Below, one piece after another: positions 1 through 12,060 of a stretch of 64,000 nt of DNA. Origin of the DNA: Cordilura impudica (lineage: Eukaryota; Arthropoda; Insecta; Diptera; Scathophagidae); NCBI GenBank assembly GCA_963682025.1, contig OY821520.1:182609536-182673535 (forward strand), read 5' to 3'. Under the pieces are notes generated by a model. It made no database searches. It was not told the DNA's origin and saw only the letters and a list, made by a program, of their open reading frames with translations. The position numbers were made by a program, and so were the translations under genes. Position 1 is the first letter of the stretch. Each line of letters opens with the position of its first letter.

Positions 1-365
1 TTTTTAATTTTTCATCTTTAATTTTTTAATTTTCGTTATTCATTTTCCACTTTCCATTTTTAATTTTTCAATTTTCATTTTCCATTTTTCATTTTTAAAT
101 TTTCATTTTCCATTTTTAATTTTTCATTTTTCCATTTTTAATTTTTATTTTTAATTTTTCAATTTCCATTTGCCATTTTTCATTTTTCAATTTTCATTTT
201 CCATTTTTCATTTTTCCATTTTCCATTTTTCAATTTTCATTTTCCATTTCCCGTTTTTCATTTTTCCATTTCCATTTTCTATTTTGCGTTTTCCATTTTC
301 CATTTTTAATTTTTTAATATTCATTTTTCAATTTTCATTTTCCATTTTTCATTCTTCATTCTTCA

Positions 366-396
<31 letters not shown>

Positions 397-582
397 CCAT
401 TTCCATTTCCCTTTTTCAATTTTCATTTTCCATTTTCAATTTTCCATTTTTCATATTTCAGTTTTCGTTTCCATTTTCCACTTTCCATTTTTAATTTTTC
501 AATTTTCATTTTCCATTTTTCAATTCTCATTTTTCATTTTTCAATTTTCATTTTCCATTTTTCAATTTCATTTTCCATTTTT

Positions 583-615
<33 letters not shown>

Positions 616-1350
616 TTCATTTTCCGTTTTTCATTTTTCAATTTTCATTGTCCATTTTCCATTTTTAATTTATCAATTTCCATTTCCCATTTTTCCATTT
701 CCGTTTTCCATTTTGCGTTTTCCATTTTCCATTTTTAATTTTTTAATATTCATTATTCAATTTTCATTTTCCATTTTTCATTTTTCAATTTTCATTTTCC
801 ATTTTCCATTTCCCTTTTTCCATTTTCATTTTCCATTTTCAATTTTCCATTTTTCATATTTCAGTTTTCGTTTCCATTTTCCACTTTCCATTTTTCATTT
901 TTCAATTCTCATTTTCCATTTTTCAATTTTCATTTTTCATTTTTCAATTTTCATTTTCCATTTTTCAATATCATTTTCCATTTTTCATTTTTTATTTTTC
1001 ATTTTTCAGTTTTCTTTTTCATTTTCCATTTTCCATTCTCCATTTTTCATATTCTATTTTTTTTTATTTCATTTTCCGTTTTCCGTTTTTCATTTTCCAT
1101 TCTCAATTTTCTATTTTCCATTTTCCATTTTTCATTTTCCATTTTTCATTTTACAATTTTCTTTTTTCATTTTCCATTTTTCTTTTTCCATTTTCTATTC
1201 TCAATTTTTCATTTTCTATTTTACATTTTCCATTTTCCGTTTTTCATTTTCCATTTTTAATTTTTATTTTTCATTCTCAATTTTCCATTTCTATTTTCCA
1301 TTGGAAAATTTTCATTTTTCGTTTTCATTTTTTCTTTCATATTGGCGATT
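1..1350. repeat. Pyrimidine-rich minisatellite (TTTTCATTTTCCA-type units)
   Basis: The whole stretch is made of short variants of TTTTTCATTTTCCATTTTT and TTTTTCAATTTTCATT, almost purely T and C with regular single A residues. A larger period is superimposed. The rare string GCGTTTTCCATTTTCC occurs near 288 and 713, and CATATTTCAGTTTTCG near 452 and 864, so the higher-order unit is about 410-425 bp. The array is cut by the window start. The long open frame across it (170-1360) is a by-product of a repeat with no stop codons and is not a gene. Confidence 0.9.
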
Positions 1351-1689
1351 TTTTTATTAAAACGTGATAACGAAAAAAAATATGTGGCAATACTACTACC
1401 ATGAGCTATGTTCTGTGTTCTTGGTATTGTTAATATATATGCATATTATTTTTGTGGCATTTTTTTATGTTGTTGTACAATTATTATGTTCAACAACTAA
1501 ACTGTTACAACAAACACACTGGGTTTTATGTTTTTTTTTTTTAGAGATATCTACATATTTTTGCTCGTATCTAATCACAATGATGCCCGATGTAGCCCAT
1601 TTTCAATACCAACCTGCTGGGAATTATGGCAAATAATATTTTTGTAACCTTATCCAGTTAGATGGCTTTTTTTTATGAATGAGCGTGAT
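1351..1689. other. Unassigned AT-rich DNA
   Basis: No gene or repeat is recognised between the minisatellite and the INE-like fragment. A short open frame lies here but has no recognisable domain. Confidence 0.5.
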
Positions 1690-1853
1690 TTCAACAGACA
1701 GATGGACAGACGGACATCGCTATATCGACTCGAGCTGTGATAAGGATCAAGAATATATATACATTATGGGGTCGGAAATTAGTTTTTCGATGCGTTACAA
1801 ACGGAATGACAAACCTATATATACCCTCTGCCACTGACGTGTGGAGGGTATAA
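1690..1853 (-). mobile_element. INE-1/DINE-like fragment, TATACCCTC subfamily, 5' part
   Basis: Read on the minus strand it starts with TATACCCTCCACA, followed by GCAGAGGGTATATATA, so the end can fold back on itself. It then runs through ATATATTCTTGATCC and ends in the CGATGTCCGTCTGTCC tract. This order is typical of the 5' end of the non-autonomous INE-1/DINE (Helentron-derived) repeats of flies. The 3' hairpin end is absent. It is the same subfamily as the piece at 38674 and differs from the TATACCCTATACCA subfamily elsewhere in the window. Confidence 0.7.
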
Positions 1854-4610
1854 AAATGTTTAGAGTATGACAAAACATACCTTCCTTCTAAGGCTGTGTT
1901 TACACGGCGAGTTTTGACGAGTTTTGTTTATAGGCGAACGGTGTATAGAAGCAAACAAAAAGACATGATTTCTGTTTTTCAAGACTTTTTTCATATTTCT
2001 CTTTACACTCATTTCTTTTTTTCTTTTAAGTTTTATTCTTTTTCGTACTTTGAAGTGGCCACTTCAGTGAGATCAAGAATCGCTTACATTTTTATTTATT
2101 TTTTATTTAATATTTATTCGTAATTTCTTTAAACTGAATAGGTTTTAACTTAAAACTTTTAAATATTGATACGTTCTGCTATTTGATTAGATATTCTAAA
2201 CATTCTACTCTTAATAATTTAAATATTAAATAGGTTTTTGTATATAGTGTGAAAAATTATGATAAATTATTTAGTATAAGAAGATTAAATCTTACAATGA
2301 AATAATATTAATAATATTAAACAAATAAATAAATTGAATTGAAAAATAAAAAAGATAATTTGAATTTAGATTAATTCATATATTTTTTATATTTTCTTAA
2401 TGCGAAAAATAAACTAAAGCAGATTTAAAAAAAAGACATGAAGAAAAAATCATCGTATGAATGCAAAGGGCTTTTGGGAACAGCTTCAAAAGAGAATTAA
2501 AAAAAAACGACGTCGTCAAAAATCGTGGTGTGAATTGGGCCTAACAAATACCAAATGAAGATTGCCTTAAAAGAAGCATGGGATAGAATACGGCGGAAAT
2601 TACTTAAAATTTGGTAAACTTATTGCCTAGACTATTGGGGACAGTAATAGCTAGAGGTTCAATAAAAAATTAATTTTTTACACTAATATGCGCTGAAATA
2701 TATATGTATATATAATATATGAACGAATACTTTTTCTGTTTAATTTTATGCGCCTTTATTCTTTATGCAATTTTTTACCCATTATTAATTCGACTTAACA
2801 TAACATTGAATAAAAAAATATTTTTAGCGCTAATGTTTTGGTACTATTTGCATGTTTAATGAAAAATAATGGAATCGACTAATACGTTATCTCTTCACTG
2901 TACAAACTTACTCATTGTAGCACAATTAGAAATACGACCAAAAAAATGACTAAAAATACTCTCTATGATTATAAATATGAATCGAAAATGACTCGAAAAT
3001 TAATGAAACTGATCAGAAAACTGGGTAAGAACTGACTCTTCAAGAAGCAAGGTATCGTCTATCATCAGATAATGAGCACACTTATGAGTGTTTCAATCGT
3101 GCAGAGGAGTCGAATGTGATCAATTTTACAAAAATGATGACTGGGTTAAGTCAAGTCGTATTCACACTCTTTTGCTTTTTATTGTATACTTTTGTATGCA
3201 TGTATGTATGGATGTATGTTAATGTACTTTCAATTGTCGGATCAGTTAGTGATCAAAACAAGTGTCACGACTACTCTTTCTTCTGTTTTTCTACAATTTT
3301 ATTTTGTTTAGAACTTTTCTTTTCGTAATTTTAATTGTCTAAACAAGTTACATTTTGTCAATGTTATTTTACAAAAATTAGCATTAGTTTGACAAAGTTA
3401 AATAATTAACATTAAATTTAATTAATTTGAGTACAAATTATATTCATATTCTGTTAAAGCAGTAAATGTTAGCTATAAAAAAAAAACTACTGATAAATAC
3501 GAGTATTCGTTTGCATAAAGTAATAAACAACTTAAGTAATTTTATATCAAGGGTAACATTGTTTTAAGTGTAGTACTTAAAGTAATATTAAATTTTCAAG
3601 AAGACAAAGAGATTCTAATAAAGTCGTTACAAAAGAGCAAGTAAGTCGTTACAAAAAGTAAACAAAATAACTATGAATGTTGGTTTGATCGTTTTCATCA
3701 AACGTTAACTTTTCAACTCAAATTATTCTCCTCAAATTATCTCTTTTCAGGTTAAATTAATAAAAATTCAATAAATCAAATAATTGGAATAACTAAAAAA
3801 AATCTCTTAATTCTTTTTATTTATTTTATTGTTATTTGTTTTATTGTAACACATAATAGCAAATCTGACAATTTAATTTTACTTAGAAATTTCTGGTCTC
3901 GGTATTCTCATTAATCTCAACATTTTTCTAAAACTGCCTTAAGGTATAATTTCCGAGAATTCCTCACACTTTCTGGAATAAAGTTTAACTAAATGTCATT
4001 TTAAAGGTTGTTTCAACACCTTCGAACTTTTAATCAACATTATAGATTAATAAATTTTCCTAGACAACTTCAGTAAGCTTTTTTTCTCACTTTTCGAGGC
4101 TCCATATTTCAGAAACCAGAAAAGTAAGAGCTCCCTTAATTTACGCCCCTGTTCGACAAACGTGTCGTTTTCCAATTAGAATAAGGTAAAATGATTAAAG
4201 GAAACGATTAAAATTTTCACAAAAAATACAAAACTTATATTTTTTTTCATATAAGTACATAGATTTTAAACGTTATGGAATGGGTTTATGAAGTTGAAAC
4301 ACTTACATGAAGTCGACTTGAATTTAGGTTTCCCAGATTAAAAAAAATTTTAATTCCTTTTTGTTTAATAATTTCTGAAAAGTAAAAGCATATCTCGGTT
4401 GGAGATAATATAATAGATTACACGAGTACACAACTTGATTTGCTGAAACTATTTCCTGAAGAATGAAATGAGCCGAACCCTGTATTGGTTTTACTGCACT
4501 GGCCTAGTACTTTCACCCTGACTTGGAATTTCTCACCCCCCACATAATGACCCCGAAAATGTTCCACAGAATTATTAAATATAACACGCTGTTTGTACGA
4601 TGTAGATATA
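1854..4610. other. AT-rich DNA without a recognisable gene
   Basis: About 2.7 kb of AT-rich sequence with only short, featureless open frames and a small TATG-type microsatellite near 3200. I see no domain, tRNA-like fold or transposon end here. Confidence 0.5.
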
Positions 4611-6080
4611 CAGTGGTGTTCAAAATATTTGCAACTGAAATCACATTTTGCCTAATTCCTTATTTTCTTGTAACAAAGGTTTATTAAAAAAAAAAAATTA
4701 AAAACAAAAAAAAAATATTCATAAATTTCCAACAATAAAAAATTAAGTTTAACAAAATTAGTCTAAATACAAGAGTTCAAAACATTTGCAACTCTTCAAG
4801 AAATTATTATACAAATCAAAAAATTTATTTTAATATTCAAAATTTTGCAGCATAGCCGTTATTTTTTATTACCTCAGAACATCTTTTAGGCATTGAGGGC
4901 ATGAGCTTTTTAATATAATCTTCAGGAATTTCATTCCACTGCTTTTCCGACTCGGCGAAAAGTTCATCATCATTTCGGAATACTTTTTCACCAATCATCC
5001 ACATGTTCACAATTGGGTTGAGATCGGGAGATTGAAGGCGGCCATGACATGACACTAATATTATTTTTTCCAACTATACTTTTACAACCCCTGCCTTATG
5101 TTTAGGGTCGTTATCATGCTGGAATGTCCATGAAAGTGACATTTCCCATTCAGCATATGGAAGCATAGCTCAGTTATGTTGTGGCCGTCATTGTATTAGT
5201 AATCCGGTGAATTGGGCCAATCCCACTTCCAGAAAAACACCCCCACACCATAATGTTGCCACCTCCGTGCTTCACTGTGACGGTTGTGTATCTATGATTA
5301 AACTTTTATCTCGTGGTCGTCTTCCATCTGAACCCCGGAGTTTGAATTTGGACGCATCGGACCATAGTACGTTCTTCTATTGCTGTTGAATCCAATTTAA
5401 ATGGGTGCGGGCAAAGTTAAGCCGAGCTTTTCTATTTTTTCCGACACAAAAGGTTTCCTGTGCATCTAAAACTTCTAAGACCATATTCCCAGGCTCTTCT
5501 TTTAATGGTGAAAAGACTGGCATCTATGGAAAGTTCAGTTTTAACTTCTCTAGGAACTGCTTTAGGATATTTCGTGAAAAATTCTTAAATTTTCTGTCTT
5601 CTCTTACAGTAGTAATACGGCAAATTGTTGATTTTGATAAATGTCTTTTAGAGAAAGTCCATTTTTAAAGTCATTTAAAACTTTGACCATGAAATCAGAA
5701 TTGTATTTGTTTCCTGCCATTTTTCACAAAAGTAATTCTTACGATGTTAATGCTTCCAATATTATATTAAAACTCTTATAGCAAAATAATTTGATGAGTT
5801 TTTCAATGAAATGCAAAGATCTAAATCAAGAATTATTAAAAGGAATGCGAATACCGTTATTTCCTAGCATTTGTTAGTATTAATATAGTGTAAGAGTAAG
5901 TAAGAGTAGTAAGAGTAATAAAGGTTGCAAATGTTTTGAACAGCTGCATTTTGAATACATATTTTAAAATTAATTTTATGTTGTTTTACTTTAACGGAAT
6001 TTTTTTTTTTATATATTTAACAAAAACAATTTATGATGACATGAAAAAAATAACTTTTAGTAACAAAATGTGATTTGGAG
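4611..6080 (-). mobile_element. Tc1-like DNA transposon with IR/DR-type ends, defective
   Basis: The left end starts CAGTGGTGTTCAAAATATTTG. A second copy of the internal motif TTCAAAACATTTGCAACT lies about 155 bp further in, near 4774. On the right the inverted inner motif (GCAAATGTTTTGAA) is near 5930, and the inverted outer subterminal part (AAAATGTGATTT) is near 6066. The terminal CACTG at the right is lost or diverged. Two direct motifs inside each inverted end is the IR/DR layout known from Tc1 relatives such as Minos. The decayed transposase gene lies between them on the minus strand. Confidence 0.8.
4837..5720 (-). pseudogene. Tc1-family transposase pseudogene
   Basis: The minus strand starts MAGNKYNSDFMVKVLNDF and continues in broken frames through LWSDASKFKL (first catalytic Asp) and QHDNDPKHKA (second Asp). 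The C-terminus is open for 78 codons, with SPDLNPIVNMW and MPKRCSEVIKNNGYAAKF, the usual end of Tc1 transposases. In this family the third catalytic residue is the Glu of SPDLNPIENLW, and here it is Val. Together with several stops and frameshifts in the N-terminal half this makes the gene dead. Normal Tc1 transposases are about 340 residues, and the remnant covers most of that length. Short open frames on the opposite strand (5207-5668) are antisense shadows. Confidence 0.85.
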
Positions 6081-6248
6081 AAAATTAATCAATGAAAAGT
6101 TAAAATGCGATTCCAAATCTATATATGAAAATATATTTTTCGAATTATTTGAAGTTATTCGAACAATTCAAATAATTCGATTAATAAAAATTCAGTTACT
6201 CTTTCTTTATTCGCAAATTATCACTTTTAAATGATTCGAGCGAAATTG

Positions 6249-6276
6249 AACCGACTATAATTTTCTTACTTGTTTT
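6249..6276 (+). mobile_element. Isolated 3' end of an INE-like repeat
   Basis: The string CCGACTATAATTTTCTTACTTG followed by T-rich DNA matches the 3' tip of the INE-like copies at 15360-15384. The upstream body of the element is not recognisable. It may be a 5'-truncated relic. Confidence 0.5.
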
Positions 6277-7276
6277 TATTTTAAATGAAATTGTATCTGT
6301 TCATGCATTTTTTTTCCAATTAATCGCTTATGACAAACTGGCGTCATCTAAACAACAATAAATACATACAACATTTTTATTAAAATTAATTATTAGATAA
6401 GTAATTACTGGGGTGTTGTTGAAATAAAGTAGAGTAGAATAGAGATCTAATCAAAAATTGGGATTTGAGGCTAAAATATACAACAAAATGAAATTACTAA
6501 TAACAAATGAAAGACGACTTCATTCAGACGGACCGACGGACAGTGGCTGCTCTTGTTTACAAATCAAAAACAATTGTTGAGTGTATAACAAAGCATGCTG
6601 TTAAACATGTTTCTATTTTGTTTGTATTTTCTTTTTGTTTTTACAACATATTCTCAATTATTCTCGTATGTATTACGTACGCATGTTACATACAAATTCT
6701 TTTAAACTCGTATAAATAAATAAATGTGGATTGAATGTGGAAAAAACAGTGAAGAGAATAAGTTTATTTTGTTTCAGTTGTGCACTCACTCAAATGTAGA
6801 AGTTACTCGTAGCTAGTTTTGCACATTTTCTGCTTACTTTGACCACTGCCTTACATTAAAGATTAATGACCAGCTATATACTTAGTTGCCTCTGACAACA
6901 ATACTTATGACGTTGACGACGACAACAGCAATGACAACGATGAATAGCCACCAACAATGTATATACATATGTACATACTAACTAACCAACCATACAGACA
7001 ACCATTATATACTGCTTGCTTGTTTACATTTTTTGCTTGGCCGGCTAGTAAAATTTTCTTTAAGTCTGTTTTTGCTGCTTGCAGATATTTTTTGTTTGTA
7101 ATCATCTTTGCTTCACGCCAAAACAACATTCCACTTACAACATACATACTGCCACTACGAGTAACATAACTACAAAAATAATATTTCAGGTTGGTCAACG
7201 AACGATCTTGACCTCAGACTTTAGACACCACTGGCTGAAGGGTTAATCTAAACACAAGGCGGGCGATGACTGAGTG
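6277..7276. other. Unassigned intergenic DNA
   Basis: No gene is recognised. The segment 6900-7170 contains weak CAA/GAC-rich runs and open frames on both strands, neither with a recognisable domain. Confidence 0.4.
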
Positions 7277-7280
7277 AGCT

Positions 7281-9417
7281 CACGGTGGGCAGGAAGCAAC
7301 TTATTATTCCATAAAAATGACGACAAAAACCAAAAGCGGGGATTTGTTTGTGATGAAAAATCTATTCAGAAGCCGTTTGAATTGAAATCCTAGCTGCTCC
7401 TTTTCTTGAGATATTCACTTTCTCGATTTTGAGATATTCACTTTTTTCGATATGGTATATGGTATAAATATACTACTGGTTTGGCCCACATTCGTCAGGC
7501 TGATTTTAATTCTGAACATGAAGTAAGATTTCAGCCGATTTTACACGTTTCCAAGGAGCACCGCGTGAAGGTATCTTACATTGCACCTCTTTTTTAAAGT
7601 TTTTTTTAAATTTTTTTAAACTCTTTTATTTTTTTAAATTTTTTGATGTGTAAACATCTATACGCGTAGGGGGGTAAATTTCTATTTCACAATACTATCA
7701 CAAAAACAGCATAACATGTAAGACGTAAGACATAATCGGTGTGACTTATGATTGTATTGGTGAAAAAATTATGATGTGTAATAACTTGTTTGAAAATGAA
7801 GATTAAAAATGAAAAATGACAAATGCAGAATGAAAAATAAAAAATTAAAAATGAAAAATAAAATGATACACAGATGACGCTTTCTGTTTCATTTTAAAAA
7901 AGTGCCATAAAAAATCTTTAATTACTGTTTACACATCTCCCCTGTGATCGGACTCACATGATTTTTTTTTTAACTTATCTATTTTTTTAATTTTCATCTA
8001 TTACTAATAATTAATTGAAAAAAAAAATTAAAATGTTAAATTTAACTTTTATGTATGAAGGGATGAAAAAGAAACTACTGCTTTTTTATTTATTTTGAAT
8101 TTATTCCAAAACTTAACAAATTTTCTATGAATCGATTCCCCAGCTTGCTCAGACCAGATTCCTTTATTTAGTTATGAGCATTATGGGTTGTTTCAAATGA
8201 TCTAAAATCACATGGATTTTAATGGTTTGAGTGACATCTGTACTCTTTAAAGCATTGCGGAGCTCGCTGATATTATTATCAAAATCACTTAAATCTAATT
8301 TTTTTGTAGAGAAGCAAGATTCTACAATTTTATTCATTGCTTTTAATGAAGCGATATAAAGCAGCAATCAAAATGGTCCAACATTCTCATAAATAATAAG
8401 ATCTTGTAGGGCATCCGCTTCTTTTAAAAGTTGACGACATTGATTTCCTTCAAAGTCATCGCCTTGATAATTCTTACGAATTATACTTAGCTTTTTGGGC
8501 CACAATAAAGCTTTATCACGACCTACTAGTTTAACAATCCCATTCCAAAAAAGATGAATCGCAAATCCTAGAAAAAGATGGAGCTCTGGAGGAACACTTT
8601 TCTCTATTACATATGTATTATTGAAATCATCATTATTCTCTTTCGCGAATTGTGGAAAATTAACTGTACTGTGACTTTGCTTCTTTTTTTTATCACAACC
8701 TACATGTTGAAAGTGCAAATAATCTTCTTTCAAATTTTTGTAGATTTTTAAATTAAAATATTGGTCACCGTCGGTTTTTGAATAATTTTCTTCATATATT
8801 TGATTAACGCCTACTAATTCACCCAAAGTTATAAAGCAATAAGGGCACGGGTATATGGCACTTGCTGTCTGTAAATAAGTATGAAATTAGACGCAAACTT
8901 GAAAGCTATTTAATTTCATTTTTTAAATGAACTAAAGTTTTAAGATTGTCATAAGTCTCTTAATTTCTGGTACTATGCATATTATAATTAATCGAGTGAC
9001 ACTATTTAATTTGCGTTTATTTTCAATATTTCCCCCCAGAAGAATAAAAGGATACGTTTTAACTTTCACAATCGTTTGAATCATTTTCTTCTTCATCAGA
9101 TAAAATAGATAATGAAATTTTGAAAAAATTTTGACATGTATGTATACACAAAAAACTAAAGAGAAACAAGTATGTACTTGTATGTTTTATTGACAAATAC
9201 AGATGCAAAAAATGATTAAGAAATTGTGGTTTTGGCCTTTTGAATATTTAGAAAATTCTTCCTGCGCAAAAATCGAAAAAAGTGAATATCTCAAGAAAAG
9301 GAGCAACTAGGATTTTAATTTAAACGGATTGAATACATTTTTCATCACAAACAAATCTCCGTTTTTGGTTTTTGTCGCAATTTTTATGGAATAATAAGTT
9401 GCTTCCTGCCCACCGTG
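7281..9417 (-). mobile_element. CAC-ended DNA transposon, Transib/CMC (RAG1-related) type, internally deleted
   Basis: Terminal inverted repeats of about 145-150 bp, roughly 90% identical by eye, lie at 7281-7432 and 9275-9417. Both start CACGGTGGGCAGGAAGC reading inward. AGCT flanks both ends (7277-7280 and 9418-9421) and could be a 4-bp target duplication, although AGCT is a palindrome. CAC...GTG termini are a hallmark of Transib and of CMC (CACTA/Mirage/Chapaev) elements, and CACGGTG is close to the V(D)J heptamer. The internal minus-strand gene carries RAG1-like landmarks. At 2.1 kb it is short for an autonomous element, and the region expected to hold the first two catalytic Asp residues is not visible. 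A 4-bp duplication favours Chapaev, whereas Transib usually makes 5 bp. Confidence 0.7.
8080..8880 (-). pseudogene. RAG1/Transib/CMC-like transposase remnant (C-terminal half)
   Basis: On the minus strand a splice-acceptor-like TTATTTACAG (near 8872) precedes YPCPYCFITLGELVG, a CxxC zinc-type motif. It continues with PPELHLFLGFAIHLFW and FEGNQCRQLLKEADAL, then one in-frame TGA (8368-8370), then LLLYIASLKAMNKIVESCF and IKIHVILDHLKQ. After a frameshift (near 8163) comes GIWSEQAGESIHRKF. The order CxxC, ELH, NxxxRxL, HxxxxH, SExxxES is the order seen in RAG1 and related DDE transposases, where the final Glu is catalytic. The comparison with RAG1 is from memory of the family pattern and not from an alignment program. 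The upstream DNA has only an acidic stretch and no visible Asp motifs, so the N-terminal half seems deleted. Confidence 0.6.
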
Positions 9418-9421
9418 AGCT

Positions 9422-9933
9422 GTAAGAGTGTGAGTGTAAGCAACAGGCCTGAATGGACCAGTTTCAGTAACATTGGATTTTCTAGCTGAGCTTAAGAAGT
9501 AATCAGTGGATTGTTGTTTTTTTGTTTTTAATAAAAAAGTTGCTCAGGAATCTTGTCTCAATTTGTTTCCTTTAGCAAAATAGCAATCGTTGCGATCGTT
9601 GCACTTGTTGCTAAACTTCTACTTAGTCAACGAACTTGGCTCGTTGCTTGGCTGTGTGTTTGGTTCTCTTTAATCTTCCCCCCTCAAGTAATTCGTAGAA
9701 CATTCGCTACAAACTGATATTACGTATAAAACAAACAACAAGTTTTTATTACTCGTACCATCATAACTTGAACATTATGTTCCCTCCTTTCTCCCTGCTT
9801 TAAGGTCGTTTAACGAACGGAATCAATGACAGCGTGCAGGAATGTGTATGATCACTTTGTGTGTAGTATGTTCATAAATTTCCAGAGAATCATTTTGTTG
9901 AATTTAGAAAATCGAAATGAAAATAAAAAGTTG
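9422..9933. other. Unassigned DNA
   Basis: No gene or known repeat is recognised between the CAC-ended transposon and the INE-like cluster. Confidence 0.4.
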
Positions 9934-11180
9934 TTATACCAACTCTATGGTTTTAGGGTATAATGAGTTCGCGCTGATGTTTCTAAGCACCAAAACTATC
10001 TGAAATTTTATTATACCGATCGACTCTGAGTAATTTTCTGAATCGATTTATCGATGCCCGTTCTTCAGTCTGTGTGTATACGTGAACTTTATAATTAAAC
10101 TACAGTTCGAAAATATAAATATGTTTTTATATTTAAATGAAAGTTTGTACACAAAGCTTTTGTCGGCCATAGCATGAACGTTATTGAAATTGGTGAAAAT
10201 CGGTGTATGTTCAGACCTAGTCTTAAATTAATCAGTAGTCCCAAAATAAATCCTTTAGCACCATTTAAAGCCTCCCTTATAAAGTTGCTTCACTTAAATC
10301 TATAAAAAATAAGTAAGAAATTATAGTCGGCCTAGGCCGACTATACGGTACCCTATACCATGCGTTTAGGTTCAACTAATTAGATATAGAAAATAAGCAT
10401 GTTTATAAGGTCATATTGGTAAGGTCACTTATTTTTGGAAAAAAAAAAACATATACAAACCAAATTCGAGAAAAATCTGTGGAATATTTTTGGAGGCTAT
10501 GATTAAGAATTGTCCTATAGGGTTTGTTTTTGGACTACTGATAAATAGATGTAATAAACATACACAAATCAGTTTGACTGAGATCTATATGATAATTTGG
10601 ATATTATGGCAATTTAAGCCGATCTCATGGTGATTAGATCTGATTGTGTATACCGATTTTAACCAATTTCTATAGCGGTCATCCTATGGCGGATAGAAGA
10701 TTATGGTATAAACTTCATCAAAATATATTCATATTTGCGATCTGTGGTTTGATTAAAAGCTTTACATGGACACACACAGACAGACGGACGGACAGACAGA
10801 CAGACACCACTAAATCAACTCAGAAAGAGATTCTGAGTCGATTGGTATAAATAAAGATGGGTCTAGGTAAAATATTTTTGGTAGTTACAAACATCAGCAT
10901 AAAGGTATAGGATATAAAAACAAAATATTGGTCCGATTTTTTTCAAATTTGGTCTGTATATGTTTTTGTAAAAAATAAGTGACTTCAACAAATATTGTAA
11001 TGATCGGTCTATTTTTCGACGAAGCCGCCTCATAAAAGAGCATCCGATATAAACTTTTTCATATCGGTAGGCGACAGATTTACAAAAATGCTACTCAAAT
11101 TTGGTTTATGTATATTTTCTACATCCAATTAATTCCATCTACGACCCTTTCTCTAAATTCATGGTATAATATATCGTAAC
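9934..11180 (+). mobile_element. INE-like repeat split by another INE-like copy
   Basis: The plus-strand copy runs from TATACC at 9934 to CTTAAATCTATAAAAAAT near 10310. Its body resumes near 10917 (AAAACAAAATATTGG) and continues through TTTTTCATATCGG to about 11180. In an unbroken copy (14372-15384) these two parts are adjacent. The gap is filled exactly by a minus-strand copy. The terminal hairpin of the outer copy is not clear. Confidence 0.75.
10311..10916 (-). mobile_element. INE-like repeat inserted into an older copy
   Basis: It starts on the plus strand with AAGTAAGAAATTATAGTC and the palindrome GTCGGCCTAGGCCGAC, which is the 3' hairpin end. It ends with AAAGGTATAGGATATA, the 5' TATACC end in reverse. 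The internal GGACGGACAGACAGACAGAC tract is present. A 68-codon open frame inside it has no coding meaning. No target duplication is visible, as expected for Helentron-type insertion. Confidence 0.75.
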
Positions 11181-12060
11181 AAATATAAAAAACTCACTGG
11201 AGTGGTTTAGAATATTTTCGTTTATCTTTAAAACTTGTTAACCTATTAAACTAAGCAAGTTCCTATTTGACAGGTTTTAACACATCCTTTACAATGTCAA
11301 TGTATTTTTGAAAAGGTCAAAGTTCATTATTGCATGATCAAAACAAAGTTAAATATTTATATGTCAAAAATAAAAAAAAATATATGTTGGTGCCGATTGT
11401 CTTAGGTTACGTTGAAAGGATATCTTGTCTATGTCGTGAACTTTTAAAGGCCAATGGTGGTACCCATGTATCCCATGCTCGTGCTAAAAACCCCAACATT
11501 TTGAAGGTTTTGTACGGTGGTACATATGAATTTTAAATCAAAATTCACATTTTTACTCGTAGTTTGTTTTAGTGAGGACGTATTTCAGCTTTTTTTTTAT
11601 ATATGTAGATTCTAGTTCGTATTTTAGCGGATATTTCCCGAAGAGAGCTATTACGTTTGATGGTGGCAGTCCTGTGTATAAAATATAGGCAACATGGATA
11701 TTAATAATTTTACTGTTATGAGTGCATAACCAAGGTGTATATAAAAATTTGAATTTCGCAAATTTCAGAAAAGAAATTTTTTTTAATTTTGTTTTGTTTT
11801 TTGTTTAAATATTGTTTTAAAAAGGAACAAATATAATTTTCTACACACCATGTAAAGTCATTTTAAAGATATTTTAAACGATGTATAACGCTATACAGAA
11901 ATCATACAAAGGAAATACAGAATTCGCATAAAAGTGTTTCTAACAAACTCTGGATCTAAACAAAAACTAATGCATTTAGTACCATTTTAAACATAAAACA
12001 AAATATTTGTGGATTATTCCAACCAATATTCATGGATAGTATCTTATTTCGAGTATCACA
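11181..12060. other. Unassigned AT-rich DNA
   Basis: No gene is supported. A 68-codon open frame at 11330-11536 has no domain I recognise and no coding context. Confidence 0.4.

Noticed and set aside
170..1360. 396-codon open frame rich in Phe, His, Ser, Ile
   Set aside because: It is a by-product of a minisatellite whose units lack stop codons in this frame. The composition is pure repeat with no domain.
5207..5668. Plus-strand open frames in the Tc1 element
   Set aside because: They are antisense to the transposase motifs read on the minus strand.
7281..9417. Calling the 7.3 kb element definitely Transib
   Set aside because: The CACGGTG end fits, but the flanks show 4 bp rather than 5 bp, and the N-terminal half of the protein is absent, so only a Transib/CMC-like label is supported.
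11330..11536. 68-codon frame that looks moderately protein-like
   Set aside because: I see no domain, no splice context and no coding neighbour. Not enough to call a gene.
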